The notes below the pieces were generated by a model, which was not told where the DNA came from, ran no database searches, and saw nothing but the letters and a program-made list of their open reading frames with translations. A stretch of DNA of 64,000 nt from Tetrahymena thermophila SB210 (Eukaryota; Ciliophora; Oligohymenophorea; Hymenostomatida; Tetrahymenidae): contig NW_002476431.1 of NCBI RefSeq assembly GCF_000189635.1, forward strand, positions 62,001-126,000, written 5' to 3'. Both the position numbers and the translations under genes were made by a program. Positions 26,601 through 38,469 of this stretch are shown here, piece after piece. How positions within the stretch are numbered: the first letter of the stretch is position 1; the number at the start of each line of letters is the position of its first letter.

Positions 26601-26873
26601 TTCTTACTTAAGCTGATTTTTATTTCTCTTTTATGGACTTTAGCTAGTAGAGATTGCTGAAGCATTGGAGTTTCTAAACTTTATTATATACTATCTACTT
26701 CCACGCTAAAATTTTTAACTAGTTGAGTTCTTAATAGTGTTTAAAGCAGTTGCTGTGACATTCATATTTGATTGATCTACACAAACTAATTAAGGCTAAA
26801 CAAATTTGTTAATATTACTCCTTTGCATCAAGGGATAGAAGTTATTTATGCTGCTATTTTGAAAGTAGTTCAT
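23644..26873 (-). CDS. D-Ala-D-Ala carboxypeptidase-type (peptidase S11) protein with long Asn/Gln-rich N-terminus
   Basis: Five exons (25645-26873, 24985-25292, 24585-24857, 24420-24520, 23644-24366) give about 877 residues, all phases matching. Residues 1-410 are Asn/Gln/Ser-rich and lack a domain; an acidic linker follows. From about 530 the chain is a bacterial-style penicillin-binding fold with all three active-site motifs: SLTK (about 570), SGN in [11 protein letters not shown] (about 627), and KTG in DGVKTGVT (about 767), plus NPHGL. In bacteria this family trims peptidoglycan; ciliates make none, so the substrate is unknown. No signal peptide is seen. The 352-nt intron 25293-25644 joins the low-complexity part to the enzyme. 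Alternatively the enzyme starts at its own ATG (25360), but then the upstream frame has no stop of its own. Family call is firm; the fusion is likely. Confidence 0.8.
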
Positions 26874-27929
26874 CTTAATATTAAAATTTTAAGTGAAGCT
26901 TTTCGCAATCGATTAATATATTAATGTCTCTCTCTACCTTTATATCTCCAAAGTTTATTTTTTTAATAGAAATTAAAGAATTAAAACAATTAATTAAAAT
27001 TTCTATTAATTTCTTGCAAAGTTTGTTTTATTTCTTTATAAATTAAGGGAGATTAAGGAAAGCCAAAGTACAAACTACTGAACAGGTAAATGAATAAATG
27101 TAATTTAAAAGTTAATGACCAATAGAAATTTAGCATATTTAATTGGTATTTAGCACTCTTTTATTAATAAAAAAGATTATCATTTGAATTTGTTACAATA
27201 TTAAATTCCTCTTTATTGATTTTTTGCCATATTTTCAATAATTTTGATAATTAATATTTGATAATTTTATTTTTCAGCCATCAATAAATACTTCTTAAAA
27301 ATACATAAAATCAAATCTTTTTTCTAATCCACATTTAATTCATCTTCACATTCTTCAATTTTATTATAAAAAAGATTTATTTATTTATTAATTGTTTTTA
27401 AAATTTTTAGAAAATTTACTTAAAATATATTCTTAATTTATCTTTAAATAATAGATATTACTAAATCAAAAAGTATTAATAGAAAAGATAGATTCAAATG
27501 AAAAGTCTCCAAAATATAAATAACAAATATTAGAATAACAATTAATTTTTAAAAATTTTCCAATCTATTTTTAAATTTAACAATTCATTCTACTAATTTT
27601 AGTAAATAATTCATTTCGAATAATATAATTTTTATTTATTTTTTTCAAAACTAAATTTCTCTCTGTTGATTAAAAAATATTTATTTTATAATGCTAGAAT
27701 TTATTTTATTATAAAGGAACTAAAAAAATATCATTAACTTATATTCTAATGATATTTTATAAATAATACAAATATTAATTTATTAAGTAATACTGAAAAA
27801 TTGTATAAATAGCTATTATTATTTTAAGCAATTCTTATTGAAAGTCTTCACTAAGAGTTATCTATTAAATGAATTATTCTTATTTTCTGTGAAAACTTTT
27901 TGAAATCACCAAGAAATTACATTTTATTT
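26874..27929. other. intergenic spacer
   Basis: About 1.05 kb of A+T-rich spacer between two minus-strand genes; I see nothing in it. Confidence 0.55.
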
Positions 27930-28464
27930 TCATTCTTGAAACTCGCTTTGTGCGTTTAGATTCAAAAAATCATTAAATGAAGCTAATTCAGAAAATTTAA
28001 ATATTTTTAGATATTTTCTTTAATTTGCCTCAATTGTAAAAAGTGTATTTCCTGATGAAATCATATGCGGCTCAACCTCATGTGCCACTTGCACAACCTT
28101 ATACGGTACCATAATCTGATAAGTTGCCAAATTTCTATTTTCTTGGATTGTAACTTGGCTTGTCATCATCACTATCATCCGAATTATTACTATTATTTTT
28201 AAATTATGTGTCACCTAGATTATTATTATTTGGGTTATTTTAATTTTCCCTCACACTTTTGGGTTTTTGCTTCTTTTTAGGACATAATAAATCTCTAACT
28301 ATCCTCCTATTTTCTTTTTTAATATAATAAATATCCTATTCTGAATATTTTACTCCTTTGTTTATTGAAAAAAGGGAGTCAATCAAGAGCATGATATTAT
28401 CAAAAATACTCAGAAATATAGATAATAGGGTCTCATTTATTTTTCTGATAAATGAGATAACCAT
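27930..28464 (-). CDS. unrecognised short protein, probably two exons
   Basis: The first exon (28464 to about 28215) begins MVISFIRKINETLLSIF, a hydrophobic N-terminal helix. It continues through a basic stretch (KKENRRIVRDLLCPKKKQK) into an Asn/Asp-rich region. A second frame (28171-27930) reads QVTIQENRNLATYQIMV and later VVQVAHEVEPHMISSG, ending in TGA at 27930. Both look coding. A 43-nt GT...AG intron at 28172-28214 would join them in phase to give about 163 residues; other joins are possible. If unspliced, the first frame stops at 28078 (128 residues). No known domain. Gene reality is likely, structure uncertain. Confidence 0.45.
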
Positions 28465-29452
28465 CTCTTTGTATTAGCTTTTTTTAAGTTATTTACTCTT
28501 TGCTGTTAATTTTTTTAAATAATATTTTTAAAAATTAATTTTGCAAACAAAAACAAATCTAACTTAAAATGACAAAAATCAACTAAAGAATTACAAGTGT
28601 TTATTAGTAAAAGAATTTAAGATTATCTAAACTGTATTGATTTATTTTATCTTCAATAGAATCCATAAAAATTTCTGTTTATTAAAATAAATATTTTAAA
28701 TTATAATTTGAAAGGTTTTAAAAGAAAGAAATGAATTTAAGATTCCTAAGAGTATACTAATTTGTAATTTTATTAAGCTTTAATAATCATCAATATTTTA
28801 GTTAATTATGAATAGAATTTATTAAAAAAAAATAAATTATTTTATATGAAAGATTGAAAGAAAATTAATAATATAAGTTATGTTATTTAATTAACTCCTA
28901 TATGTATACATATATATTTGTTTTCATCGATTATACAAATTATTTCAAAAAAACTAAAAAAATATTTTTCACATAAACTATTTTCTTTTTGAATATAAAA
29001 TTGATTAGAGTGCACTGTTAAATTCTTATGATAATTACTTTAAAAATGTTATTCTCAACAAGAAAAAAGTTTAAATTTATCAGATATTTATTATTATATC
29101 AAGGTTTTCTTAATATCAAGCTAACTAATGTTTTTTGATATAGATATAAATCAAAAATGAAATAAGCAATGAATGAATGAATATTAATGATCACCTTTAA
29201 AGTAATATAAAAGAAATTTAAATATAAAACAAAAATTAAATATTGGCATAGAAGATTATTAGAAAAAATTATTAAATTTTAATTCATAAAGTAATAAATT
29301 TATAGATCTTAAAGCAAATAAGCAAAGCACCTTTATATATTTTAGTTCTTTAAGGCAATCAAATCTATTAATATTTTCAAGCAAGCTACAGCACTCAATA
29401 GTTTTTAAAATAGAGTATTAATTATATCAAGCAATTTACATACATCATTAAA
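28465..29452. other. divergent intergenic spacer
   Basis: About 990 nt of A+T-rich spacer between divergent genes; no gene or notable repeat seen. Confidence 0.55.
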
Positions 29453-31207
29453 ATGGGAAACTAAAATAGTGGAAGCAACAGCACTATATCTTTCTCTGGT
29501 AGTTTAAGAAGTGGAGATTAATTAGAGAGCTAAACAAATTATATTCAAATGGAAGATCACACTACTGGCTAGTTAATGAACCAATAACCAGCTTAAAGAT
29601 AGAGTCATTTAAAATTTTTATCATGCATATAGAAACTGAATTGTATATCCAATATTAGAAATAAAAGATTACCTGATTGGTATAACCATTTAAAACACTA
29701 ACTTACTCAAAATAAAAAATATTCTTAACACAAATGGGCTATGGAATTGATAAAAGATGTCTATTCATTTGAATAATATAAAGAGGTGCAAGAACAATCT
29801 ATTTTTGAAGTAACAAAAGCCTCAGAATAATCTTACTTTGACTCTAGTGAATATTTAGCAAGAAGAAAAGATAGCTGGAGAGTAAATAGGGCTTCTTCAT
29901 ATTCAAATAGACAAGAAACTAATAGAGATAGTAATGTTACATCTTAAATGAATCCTCAAGAGCCAATTAATAGCAACGAACTCTTACAATTTTAATAGCA
30001 ATTCACTATAGAAAGAGAGAAAAAATTAGAAAGTATTATAGAGAATACAGAACTTCTTTAGGAATCTCTACAAGAGCACCGTAACTCAATCTATCAAATT
30101 AAAAGTTAAAGTATAAAGAGCCGTAGTGGCTCTATAAACTCAGAATATTCCAATAATGAAGAGTAATAGTATGTACAAGATGATATAAAGCAAATGAGTG
30201 CATTACTAACTGGAATGTCTGCAGCGATGGATGATTTTTAAAAGCAAATAATTATGGAGGAAGAAGAATATGATAAGATGTTTAAAAGTTTAAATCGCTA
30301 TAAAGAAATTACTCGAGTTTTACAACGTCATATGTAAAATACGTAAAAAAACCCTATCGCATATTTGCTTTCTAAGTACGTAGAACTTTTTGGGTTTACC
30401 TATGATTCTTTAAAGCTTAGCTAGCCATCAATGTACTTAAAAATAATTACTGAAGAAGTTGGTGATTTCATTTCATTCATAGTAGATCTATTAAGGGTAT
30501 ATTATAGACTAGATTATCTGTTAATGAGCTAATCTTTATCAGCAACAAATAATAATCTTAACAAACAAAATAAAGGATCACACTATGATGAAAATACATA
30601 TATGTTTTTTAGCATAGACAACCTTTAAAATTTCATTTGCAGTATTTTATTTTCATTTGACAATTTTTACAGAAAAATGAACAAACTCTTTTCAGAAGTT
30701 GATGATGAATTTTAGCAAAAGCTCAAAGAACAAATTGATAAGAAGTAAGGTATTTCATTATAAGAACTAGGAATAAAAAAGGAATTTTAACTCAGTGAAT
30801 TGACTCTAGCTTAGTTTTAAAAATCAAGAGAAGGCAACATTATTAATAATAGCAATAAGTATATAGATTAACCATTTTTTAAAGCAATTGAACACATAAA
30901 AAAGACTTAAATAACAAAATCTCCACTTTAGAAATTAAAAATTCTATTAAAAATATATGAAATTATTGAGTAAGACATCAAAGAGTTTTATGAAATTAAT
31001 GGAATAAAGTAAGCTTCGTCTTGCGATGCAGATAACTTTTTAGGAATAATTTAATATATTATTATCAAAGCAAAAGCATATAATATTTATAGTGATATAA
31101 AAATGATAGAACATTTTGTTAAAAACAGCTCTTCAAAGTCTGCATCTAGCTACAAATTAATTACATTACAAGCTTGCGTTTATCACATATAGCAATCTTA
31201 AATGTGA
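29453..31207 (+). CDS. VPS9-domain protein (Rab5-family GEF-like)
   Basis: Intronless ORF of 584 residues. It starts MGNQNSGS, a good N-myristoylation signal (Gly2, Ser6), and residues 1-250 are polar with coiled-coil-like stretches. From about residue 295 a helical region leads into a VPS9 fold: NPIAYLLSKYVELFG, then YLKIITEEVGDFISFIVDLL, then SCDADNFLGIIQYIIIKA near residue 525, YNIYSDIKMIEHF, and YKLITLQACVYHI at the C-terminus. The Asp of DADNFL and the late Tyr correspond to the catalytic pair of Rabex-5 type VPS9 domains, which load GTP on endosomal Rab5-class GTPases. Membrane tethering by myristoylation would fit a role in endocytic or phagosomal traffic. No FYVE, RIN or ubiquitin-binding module is visible. 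A CAAA microsatellite follows the stop. Confidence 0.88.
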
Positions 31208-31230
31208 TCAAAATAATTTTAGATTATGCT

Positions 31231-31254
31231 AAACAAACAAACAAACAAACAAAA
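31231..31254. repeat. (AAAC)n microsatellite
   Basis: Five to six tandem AAAC units, 24 nt past the VPS9 gene stop codon. Confidence 0.85.
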
Positions 31255-32803
31255 ATAATTAACAAACTAAATTTAACTCAAATAGGTTATATAATAATAT
31301 ATAAACAACAATTGACTAATTATATTAAATACCATTTAATAGAATTTCTATACATATATTGATATATTTAGTTTATAGTCCTAAGTACCAAACTCAAATT
31401 ATAATTCAATAAAATATCTTCATTAATTCCTTTTATTTTATTAATTAAATGCTTTTTTTATCAATTTTTATTTTTTAGAATACTTTCAACCCGAAAAGTT
31501 ATTAATTCAGTTGGAGTAAAATTTTCAATCAGTCTTCTTCTTTTTGCAAGATTTATTTTTTATTTGTTAAATTATTATCAATATTTGTTTGTAAGCTTTA
31601 TGTATTTATTGTTGAGATAAAATCTATTTTTTGTTTGTTTTGCTTGTTTGTTTGATACCATAAAGCTAGCTTTGTACACTTGTAAGTGGAAATTGATTGA
31701 ACTATTCAACTACAAATAAATATATAAATATAATTTTAAAAATTTAATTTTTACTTAGCAATGGTCGGTCACATCACGAATTAACATTTAAAAATTTAAT
31801 GTATCTTTTTATTTACTTTCTTGAAAGTAAAATATCTGGAAATTTATTTTTTTAACTATAATTCATTTTATTTTTAAATTATTTTAGAAATTTAAATACA
31901 AAGATATAATAAAATCACAATTGATTTTAAGTATTTAAAGCTTATATTAAATATATTGATAGAATATTATGTATAAATATTATTCATTTAAGCCTTAAAT
32001 TTTTAAAAATACTCACAACTTTAATTAATTTTAAAAAATTTATCAAAACTAAGAATAAGATTAATGTAAAGATTAAGCTTATTAACATTTTTTGTTTAAG
32101 ATGTTATTTACTAACTTAAAATTCATGTTTATAAAAATTTTGTTGAGTAAAAAATAAAGTATAGCTTTGGAGAATGAATAAACATATTTTTAAAAAATAT
32201 TAATTTTTTCTCAAATTCACATAACAAAAAAGAAAAATTAGTTAGATTATAATTAAATATAACCCTAAGTTTTTAAGTTATTTTCATAATAGAGAAAACA
32301 ATACAAAAATAATTGCCATATTACCTTTTAACTTGGAACGTTTTATTAGTTAATATTACCAAGTTTTTGATATTTTTAAAAATATTCCATTTTTAGTAAT
32401 ACCTCTGTTTTCGTTCAGTGAATTTTATAATTTATTATGGTAAATTATAAGTAATATTCATTAATGATTAAATACAAAAAATAAGTTCTATTCTCTTAAA
32501 AGCGAAAAAAAAACAATAAAAAATACCTAAAATATTATTTTAACAAGCTTAGAAAGAACTCTTAAAACACACTTCTTTACTTTGAATTCTAAACTCTAGA
32601 TGATAATTTATTATTATTTTGTTTTAATTTACTTTAATATTTCATTACTAATCAATATGTATTTATTTATGACTTCTATCATTTTTTGATTGTGGAATTT
32701 ATTATCTAATCATTTATTTTTAAGACTCTATCATCATTTTGAAGAATTTCTAATCAAATCTATAAAGAACATTTTATTTGAATGATTTTACTTTGTTTTA
32801 AAA

Positions 32804-33071
32804 GGAAATATGAATATAACTTTTTATGTAAAATTTATAACACAAAGTTATTTATTTATTAACTTAATTTTTATTAATGTTTATTAGCTTTTGATTAGAT
32901 TTAGAAGCATAATTAATATACAATATTTTTAATAGGAAATATGAATATAACTTTTTAATGAAAAAGTTAAAACACAAAGGTATTTATTTATTAACTTAAT
33001 ATTTATTAATGTATGTTTGAGTTTTTGATTAGATTTTTTGAAGCATTTATTAATTTACAATATTTTTAAAA
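32804..33071. repeat. 131-bp tandem direct duplication
   Basis: Two adjacent copies (32804-32934 and 32935-33071) share GGAAATATGAATATAACTTT at the start, TATTTATTTATTAACTTAAT in the middle and CAATATTTTTAA at the end, with small indels and substitutions. A GGAAAATTAA after copy 2 begins a truncated third copy. Noncoding. Confidence 0.85.
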
Positions 33072-33786
33072 GGAAAATTAAAGTTTACACTGATATTTTT
33101 TTAATCAAAATTAAGAAAATGTAATAAAGTAAAGTCAACCAGCAGTTGTTGATTTTGAACAATAATATTAATCCCTACTCAAAAACTAAAAAATTTTTAA
33201 ATATTAAGGACTTATCTTAAGACTTTATTTATCTTTATATTTTAAGTTTCCCACTTATTTTAGAAAGAATTTAGTATTAATATCTTCATAAAAGAATTGT
33301 AATTAATCAATTTAAATAATTGAAATAGTGATTGCTTTACATCTGCTTGTATATTTTGTAAAAACAAAATGATTAAGAGTAAAAAGAATTAATAAACAAA
33401 ACATAAACATCTTTTTTTGATTAGATTTAATTTTTTTTTTCAAGAAAAGGAATTTTGCTTTTTTTAAAAAAATCAAATAGAATTGAAATGCACTATTTTT
33501 TCCTTTTCAATTGAATCTATATAAAACAAAATAGGTAAAAGCTGAATAAATATTTATTAATAATTTGAAGAGTAATTTTTGTTAAAATAGAATTTATCGC
33601 TACATTTTGAGTATAGGTTTTTTAACTATATTTAATTGATTATAATAAAGGGTTTGTATAATATTTTATATATAATTGTTAGTAGTTATCTTTGTTTTTT
33701 AAATAGGTTGTTTATAATTTTAGAGTGCTTAAAAATGTTTTATGCTATGATGAAAAGCTTTTAAAGCTGGACTTGGCTCAAATTAT

Positions 33787-35241
33787 TCAAAAGCGATTAA
33801 TAGTTTTACCCAAGTTCAAATCAATTATGCCTTATTCAACACGGTAGAGGTAGTCTATTTTAGAATTTAAATCCTCTAAAACAGACTTTGATAAATTCGA
33901 AGTTTAAGTTGATAGGAATATTTTTCCTTTTAATATGGATAATTATGAGAGTACAATTTATGATATGTACTATTTAATTATATTAATGCGCTAAAGACTT
34001 AAGAAATTATCAAGGTTTTGAATGTGAAAAACTTTTAAATGCATGTCTAGGAGCTTTTAATTTTTTAGTACTGTATTTTTTGTTTGTTCATTGATTTGTA
34101 AGAATAAGACATCATAATGATAATGATTATAGTAATTTGTTTTACTTGAATTATTTTTTTTACTAATTTGTTTTATTTCAGAGATAATAGCACTTATTTC
34201 AGTTATGATTGCTTCTGGCAATTCACTCAATGTCATAATATGATAGTCGCTTAATAGCTCTAAAAGAAAAAGCATAAAATACTTTGACATATTGAAATGA
34301 TACTTTTTTTATTATTTTAACAATTCGCTGGAGTCTTCCTAAGATTGTTTTTTACTAAATATGTTGAATTCGTGGTGGTTAGAATTAAGATATCCAGATT
34401 AAGAAATTTCATTATTGACTGGAGCTATGGAATCATTGTTAATTTGGTTGTTAAAAATAAATTAATAGATTTGTGGGTCGATGGACGAAATTTATTTTTC
34501 TCTATTGTTTCCTTTAAGAATTTTATATAAGCTCTAAACGTAAAGGCAAAATTTACATAAAATTAACTCTTAAATATCTTAAGGAATAGAGAATTGTGAA
34601 ATTAAATCGCGAATGTTAATTTAATGATTGGCTTTTCGAGCTAGCTTTATTTTTTTTTTAGATTTATTGATTACATTATTTAAATTACTTTAAAAGGTAA
34701 AATTGGCATTTTTATTAAATATATTATTGCTTATATTTGATTACGGTTGATTCGTTATATTTAATCCTATTTTTTCGCAATCGTAGTCTTCCATGAAGCG
34801 AATCCACTCAAAAATAAAATTGTCATTTATTTTCTCAATATTTGCTTTGTTGACAGAAAAAACAAGATTTTAATAAGGCAAATAAGTTAACTTTTAATGT
34901 TTTCTATTATTGATATAAGAAATTTTAGCTTCTTATTCTTATAGAAGAGCTGTTCTATATTTAAAAGTGTTTATATAATGAGAATAATGATAAAGAGCAT
35001 CCTCATTTCTGCATTAATCAGAATTTGTCGCAGATGTACTACGATTTAGCAAAACTACTTTTGCGGTTATGCTTTGTAGGCTCGTAGTGCTTTGTGAGTC
35101 CTTATAAGAAAAAGTATGCTTTTCAGCTTACTTTGGTAGTTAGTGAGAGCCTTAGTTCATCCAACATTAAGATTATGACTAATCTTACTGTTCTTCTTGT
35201 TTAATTTAAGCAAAAAAAGTAGTCTAATTCGAAATTTTCAT
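33787..35241 (-). CDS. unrecognised 484-residue protein
   Basis: Continuous frame of 485 codons without TGA. The start ATG at 35241 (MKISNQTTFFAQ) is the first after an in-frame TGA upstream, and the stop is TGA at 33787. Composition is mixed and more ordered than its neighbours: ENDNFIFEWIRF-type aromatic/acidic stretches (NDNFIFEWIRFMEDYDCEKI near residue 155), a basic run (KSKKKIKLARKANHQ), LPEAIITEISAIISEI, and a C-terminal helical region. No signal peptide, long membrane helix or known domain is visible. The complementary strand shows a shorter coding-like frame (33721-34021) that I treat as a shadow. Function unknown. Confidence 0.7.
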
Positions 35242-36578
35242 TTTTATCTATCAGTACTGGAAGCGTATGAAAATAGCTGATTGGAAGTAAGTTAAAGCGG
35301 AAAGGTCAGCTTAAAAGAATAGTTAGTAATTTTAATGTTATATATTGCTCAATATTGTTTTTTTTATTGCTTTATATAACAAAACTAAGTTTTATAACAA
35401 AGACTTAATTTTTTATTTTATAAAGTTTTTGATTTTTCTTTTTAATAAATTAATAATTACAAAAACTCATATTGAAATTTTGTTTAAATCAAAAAAATTT
35501 ATTTATTTATTTATTGAGGTGCAAAGCAAATTTTAACTTTTAGGCATTATCAATCACTTCCGTTCAAAATGAAAATTTTAAACAGATAACTATTTTAAAT
35601 TTAATATAATGTAATAAATAAAAATTTAATTTTTCTACTTTAAATTTGCATTCACCAGGCATACTTGATACTGTTGATGAAGTAAGCTTTTAATCATAGC
35701 CGAAATTTTCATCTAATATTTATTACTTAGAAAGTAAAATATTGATTTAATTCAATTTTATTTTACTTGCAAAGATAAATGCGCATTACTTCCTTTCTAA
35801 ATTTTAATCTGATTCGAAAATTAGATCAAAAGCTAGGTGCTTGCTTTAATGAAATAGTTAGTTAGTGATAGAAAGTATTAAGAGGTAAAAAGCAAACAGC
35901 AATCAATATATTTAAAGCAATCCTTGGGTAATTAATTATGAAGGTGTAATTTTTTATTTTAATTTAATTTATGATGTTTGAGTAAAGTAAAAGTGAAAAA
36001 AAAATTTTTTTACACATTAATAAATGTAAAAAAACCACTAAAAATATGTCTATAAATACTCCGAATAGCGAAAATGTTATTAATTAAAATATTTATCTTG
36101 AAAATAAAAATCATATTCTCATAATACCTGTTAGTCTGTGTTTTAAATACTTATCTTTTGAGCAAAAAAAACTTAGTTTTTCTATCTTAAAATAATGAAT
36201 AATTCGAACTAAAAAAAATTAATGGGTCAAACAAAAAAACAAACAAACATTCACTTTTAAATGTATATTTAAGGGGTAGGTTTTTAGTCTAAATTAATTA
36301 TTTATTACCTTTAATTAAAACAAAGTGATTTTTTTCTTCGATTTCTAAAATTAATGGGAAAAATAAGGAAATCAAAGAGTATATGAAAACAAGTTTAACA
36401 TATAAGTATTTATTATTAAACCGAAATGAAATTTGTCAGCAAAAAACCAAAATTTCATATTTTTAAATAATTTTATACCCACTCTTATCAATACGATTCA
36501 TTTTCAAAAATAGTTGCAACCATTACAGAAATTATTTTAATTTGTGTGAGAATTTTAATTTTATGGCTTATATTGAAA
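35242..36578. other. intergenic spacer
   Basis: About 1.3 kb between two minus-strand genes. Two weak coding hints were seen: a plus-strand 50-codon frame at 36046-36198 and a minus-strand stretch around 35640-35715 reading SSTVSSMPGECKFK. Neither is strong enough to annotate. Confidence 0.4.
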
Positions 36579-37718
36579 TCACTATGGTTGTTATAACTAT
36601 TATTATATTTATAATTATGAAATAGTGTTAACTATCTCGCCTTTCTCATATATTGCTTGAATAACTAAACCTAATTTTTTATTTGTTTCTTAACCTGGCC
36701 CATTTCTTTAATTATTTTCAAAGAACCCTTCAAAAACCCAGTCATCGTTAAATTTTTCTTCTCCTACCCCATTCTTTTAATCTTCCTTCCATTCTCCGCT
36801 ATAAATGTAGCCATCTCGATTTATTAACTTACCACTACCATCTTTTTAATTATTTTTAAAAATCCCTAAATATACTGTACCATCCTAATAAATATAGAGC
36901 CCTTTTCCGTTTCTTAAACCATTGCTTAAATAACCTTTAAAATAATGGCCTTAAGAAGGAATTTCAATTGTTCTACCATGCCTTTATCCTTCTATGTTAA
37001 ATTAAGATACAGTATAAAAGTCTCTATCGTTTACCAAATAAAGCCTTGAGTCATTATTATTTTCTTTATTTAGATCATCAAAAATATTTTCATTTTTGTA
37101 TTTCTAATAAGCTTCTAATGCTTCTTTAGTAAGATTATGAATTACCTAGTTTTCTATTTCAAATCTTTAAAGTTCTTTATCAAATTCATAATCATTTATT
37201 TTTTTCATTATTGTTTCAAGTTATTTTTATATAGAGGAATATAGAGTTTAACCCATGCTTTAGCAAATATCTAATAAATAATTCCCATTTTACTTGTATA
37301 TTAATTTGTATAACTCAAGCAATTATTCAGAGAGTTTCTAATCTCTTTCAGAAATATTTAATGAGAAGCAACGCTCAAAACGCTATGCAAATGTATCTGC
37401 TTTTTAATTAATAAAATTCTTTACTTTGTTTTAAAACAAAGATACAATGCTCTTGCTGAGTTGTTCAAAGTTTTATATAATTTAATTTTTAAAACTTGGG
37501 AGACCTTGCTTCAAAATAGAAACGACATCTTCAGAGTCAATGAACTAATGATTAGAATGCTCCCTGCTAGATAAGCATTAAAAACATGCAAATCTATCAT
37601 TTTAATGGCAATCTTGTTGGATACAAAATGCGGTAACCTTTCTTTTATGATACTAACAAATTAAGTTGCTTAATTTCTAATCCTCAAAATCAACTTAGCT
37701 TAAACTTAAATCTATCAT
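36579..37718 (-). CDS. MORN-repeat protein with N-terminal B-box-like zinc motif
   Basis: Intronless ORF of 379 residues, ATG 37718, TGA 36579. Residues 20-62 carry a Cys/His series in B-box order: CQYHKRKVTAFC, then DCHQNDRFACFQC, then REHSNH, suggesting a zinc-binding module as in TRIM-type proteins. Residues 75-240 are helical and probably coiled-coil. From about 255 there are four MORN repeats (YFKGYLSNGLRNGKG, YLGIFKNNQKDGSG, YSGEWKEDQKNGVG, FEGFFENNQRNGPG), each with the G-x-x-x-NGxG pattern. MORN repeats commonly contact membranes or form scaffolds in protist cortex and basal bodies. The tail is Gln-rich. B-box followed by coiled coil and MORN is a recurrent ciliate architecture; the specific role is unknown. 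Confidence 0.88.
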
Positions 37719-38217
37719 TTTACTAACTTAAATATTAAATATATATTTGAATCTAAACAGAATAATTGAAGCAATTTATTAATTTTTTAATAAGAAAGAG
37801 AAGTATTTAAATCAAAGATTTTTATTGAAAATTTGTTCATCTTTATTTAATATTCCAAAAAATTGAATATATATTATATATTGTATTAAAAAAATATCAA
37901 TATTTTAAATAATTTGTCTGCCACAATTATTCCTTTGAAATTGTGTACATATTGCTTAATAATTATTTAACAAAGAAATCAAATACACAAATTTTTAATT
38001 ACATTATTTATATTCAGTTTTTAGATTAATTTAATTAATCTTTTAATATCTTAGATTTATGATTCAGATTCGAATATCTTTAAAAGGAAAAACAAAAAAA
38101 GTAAAAAGAGGAAAAAGTTAACAAACAAACAATTAATTAATTAATTATTTTTCATACAAATAATTAAGAAGCGGATGATGTTATAAATCTTTGGAAAGTA
38201 AACACTCTCAAAAACAA
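37719..38217. other. intergenic spacer
   Basis: About 500 nt of A+T-rich spacer with AATT-type runs upstream of the MORN gene; nothing recognised. Confidence 0.5.
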
Positions 38218-38469
38218 ATGGCTTCCTAATTTAGGTTTCAAAGGAACGTGACATCTACAAATAAAAGAGGCGCAAAAGAATAACATGAATAATTTAAAAT
38301 ATTTTAACATCCAAAAACCAAAGGATCGTAATTAACAGTATATCCCCTTAAGTTTTTAAAGCAATCTATTTCATGCTATTTAAATACTCATAATTTGTGG
38401 AGAGACTTCCAAGCCAAATAAAGAGAAAATACATTACTAATCCATGAAAGATCTATAACCTCTCTCTGA
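38218..38469 (+). CDS. doubtful small ORF (83 residues)
   Basis: An open frame under the ciliate code from ATG 38218 to TGA 38467. It is basic and polar (MASQFRFQRNVTSTNKRG at the start, NLWRDFQAKQRENTLL near the end) and its base composition is less extreme than the flanks. Only one internal GT...AG pair offers an intron, and no downstream exon was found. No domain is recognised. It could be a real small protein, an exon of an unmodelled gene or a chance frame. Confidence 0.35.

Larger units (their letters stand above)
31208..33786. other. long convergent intergenic spacer
   Basis: About 2.6 kb between two converging genes: very A+T-rich, with a CAAA microsatellite just after the VPS9 gene and a 131-bp tandem duplication at 32804-33071. 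No coding frame stands out on either strand. Confidence 0.5.

Noticed and set aside
33721-34021. Plus-strand coding-like exon
   Set aside because: It overlaps the longer minus-strand ORF 33787-35241, which has a start after an upstream TGA and a stop; the plus frame has no ATG.
35345-35536. 63-codon plus-strand ORF
   Set aside because: Composition is the F/I/L/K/N mixture of spacer DNA; there is no domain or splice context.
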